Assembly (NCBI GenBank): GCA_937901805.1
Contig: CALDJI010000336.1
Coordinates: 1 to 6,413, forward strand
From: an uncultured Clostridia bacterium
GTDB lineage: Bacteria > Bacillota > Clostridia > Oscillospirales > Ruminococcaceae
Direction of reading: 5' to 3'
DNA: 6,413 nucleotides
The notes under the pieces are model-generated. The model was not told the origin of the DNA. It did no database searches and saw only the letters and a list, made by a program, of their open reading frames with translations. Within the stretch, counting starts at the first letter, position 1; each line of letters opens with the position of its first letter. This document shows positions 6,178 through 6,413 of this stretch, one piece after another. The translations under genes were made by a program, and so were the position numbers.

Positions 6178-6204
6178 TTGTTTTCCCTAAAAATATGGTA
6201 TACT
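6178..6204 (+). promoter_or_regulatory. Extended -10 promoter of the PAS-domain gene
   Basis: TATACT (6199-6204) is preceded by TGG (6196-6198), giving an extended -10. TTGTTT (6178-6183) is a possible -35 with a short 15-bp spacer. The start would be near 6211, leaving a leader of about 74 nt before the ATG at 6285. The 312-bp region 5973-6284 holds this promoter and the divergent gap promoter; I see no further gene in it. Confidence 0.55.
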
Positions 6205-6284
6205 AAAGGAAGACTTTGTTTGAAAAGGGGCGGGCAGAAAATTCCGCTGAACCTTTCCGTAAGATTAGAGGAAGTGAAAAGGCA

Positions 6285-6413
6285 ATGGAAATACCGCAAG
6301 ACGGGAACCTGCAAAGCGTCATACAATTATATGGGCACGGGGAAACCCCCACCTTGCTTGTCGGGAAGGATTTCGAGGTGTTATGGGCAAATGACGCAGC
6401 AATCGGGCACCCA
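6285..6413 (+). CDS. PAS-domain protein, N-terminal fragment (cut by window edge)
   Basis: Forty-three codons are open from ATG 6285 to the window end. After about 20 variable residues (MEIPQDGNLQSVIQLYGHGE) the stretch PTLLVGKDFEVLWANDAAIG has the typical opening of a PAS domain: a hydrophobic beta strand, a turn with Asp, then a strand ending in W/Y-x-N. PAS domains at an N-terminus usually sense a ligand or redox state and drive a histidine kinase, diguanylate cyclase or transcription activator. Which of these follows cannot be seen here. The frame is open upstream to 6207, but the first ATG is at 6285. A purine-rich AGAGGA at 6267-6272 is somewhat far (12 nt), so the start is probable rather than certain. 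Confidence 0.65.
   Translation, partial: MEIPQDGNLQSVIQLYGHGETPTLLVGKDFEVLWANDAAIGHP

Noticed and set aside
6207..6284. Upstream TTG (6216) start for the PAS gene
   Set aside because: It lies within a few bases of the predicted transcription start and has no ribosome binding site. The ATG at 6285 is more likely despite imperfect spacing.
6081..6326. 81-codon minus-strand frame between gap and the PAS gene
   Set aside because: It covers the promoter and start of the plus-strand PAS gene, has no good ribosome binding site, and shows no recognisable domain.

Overview
The window looks like chromosomal DNA from a low-to-mid GC anaerobic Firmicute, most likely a gut-type Clostridia of the Oscillospiraceae/Lachnospiraceae kind. 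The clues are strong AGGAGG-type ribosome binding sites, consensus sigma-A promoters, tight hairpin/T-run terminators, a manganese riboswitch of the yybP-ykoY class, and a GGGtGRT/NifU-like gene pair known mainly from anaerobes. The species call is an inference. I see no mobile elements, CRISPR arrays, tRNAs or rRNAs.

Layout from left to right: (1) 1-616, minus strand: the 5' part of mntP (manganese efflux pump), running off the left edge. It has a perfect consensus promoter (TTGACA-17-TATAAT), a manganese riboswitch that starts at the predicted transcription start, and an intrinsic terminator whose first arm overlaps the closing stem of the aptamer. This is the architecture of a switch that turns the exporter on when Mn2+ is high. 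(2) 650-1350, plus strand: an extended -10 promoter, an unusual promoter-proximal 16-bp perfect hairpin with a T-run, a possible hairpin over the Shine-Dalgarno, and a small four-helix membrane protein of the DUF2798 family. (3) 1427-1464: a bidirectional terminator between convergent units. (4) 1485-3312, minus strand: a two-gene operon encoding a NifU/IscU-like iron-sulfur scaffold-type protein followed by a GGGtGRT protein, with its own promoter. This is a conserved but functionally unexplained pair. (5) 3407-4884, minus strand: a MATE-family multidrug efflux protein whose leader carries a 12-bp tandem repeat and a 13-bp palindrome, possible operator elements. (6) 4895-6033, minus strand: gap, glycolytic glyceraldehyde-3-phosphate dehydrogenase, monocistronic, with a strong terminator and an A/T-rich promoter. 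(7) 6178-6413, plus strand: a divergent promoter and the first 43 codons of a protein that appears to begin with a PAS domain, cut by the right edge.

The genes do not form one pathway. They are short, separately promoted units with housekeeping (gap), metal homeostasis (mntP), efflux (MATE) and poorly understood (DUF2798, scaffold/GGGtGRT) roles. The points of most interest are the uncharacterised scaffold/GGGtGRT operon and the layered RNA structures in the 433-837 divergent region.
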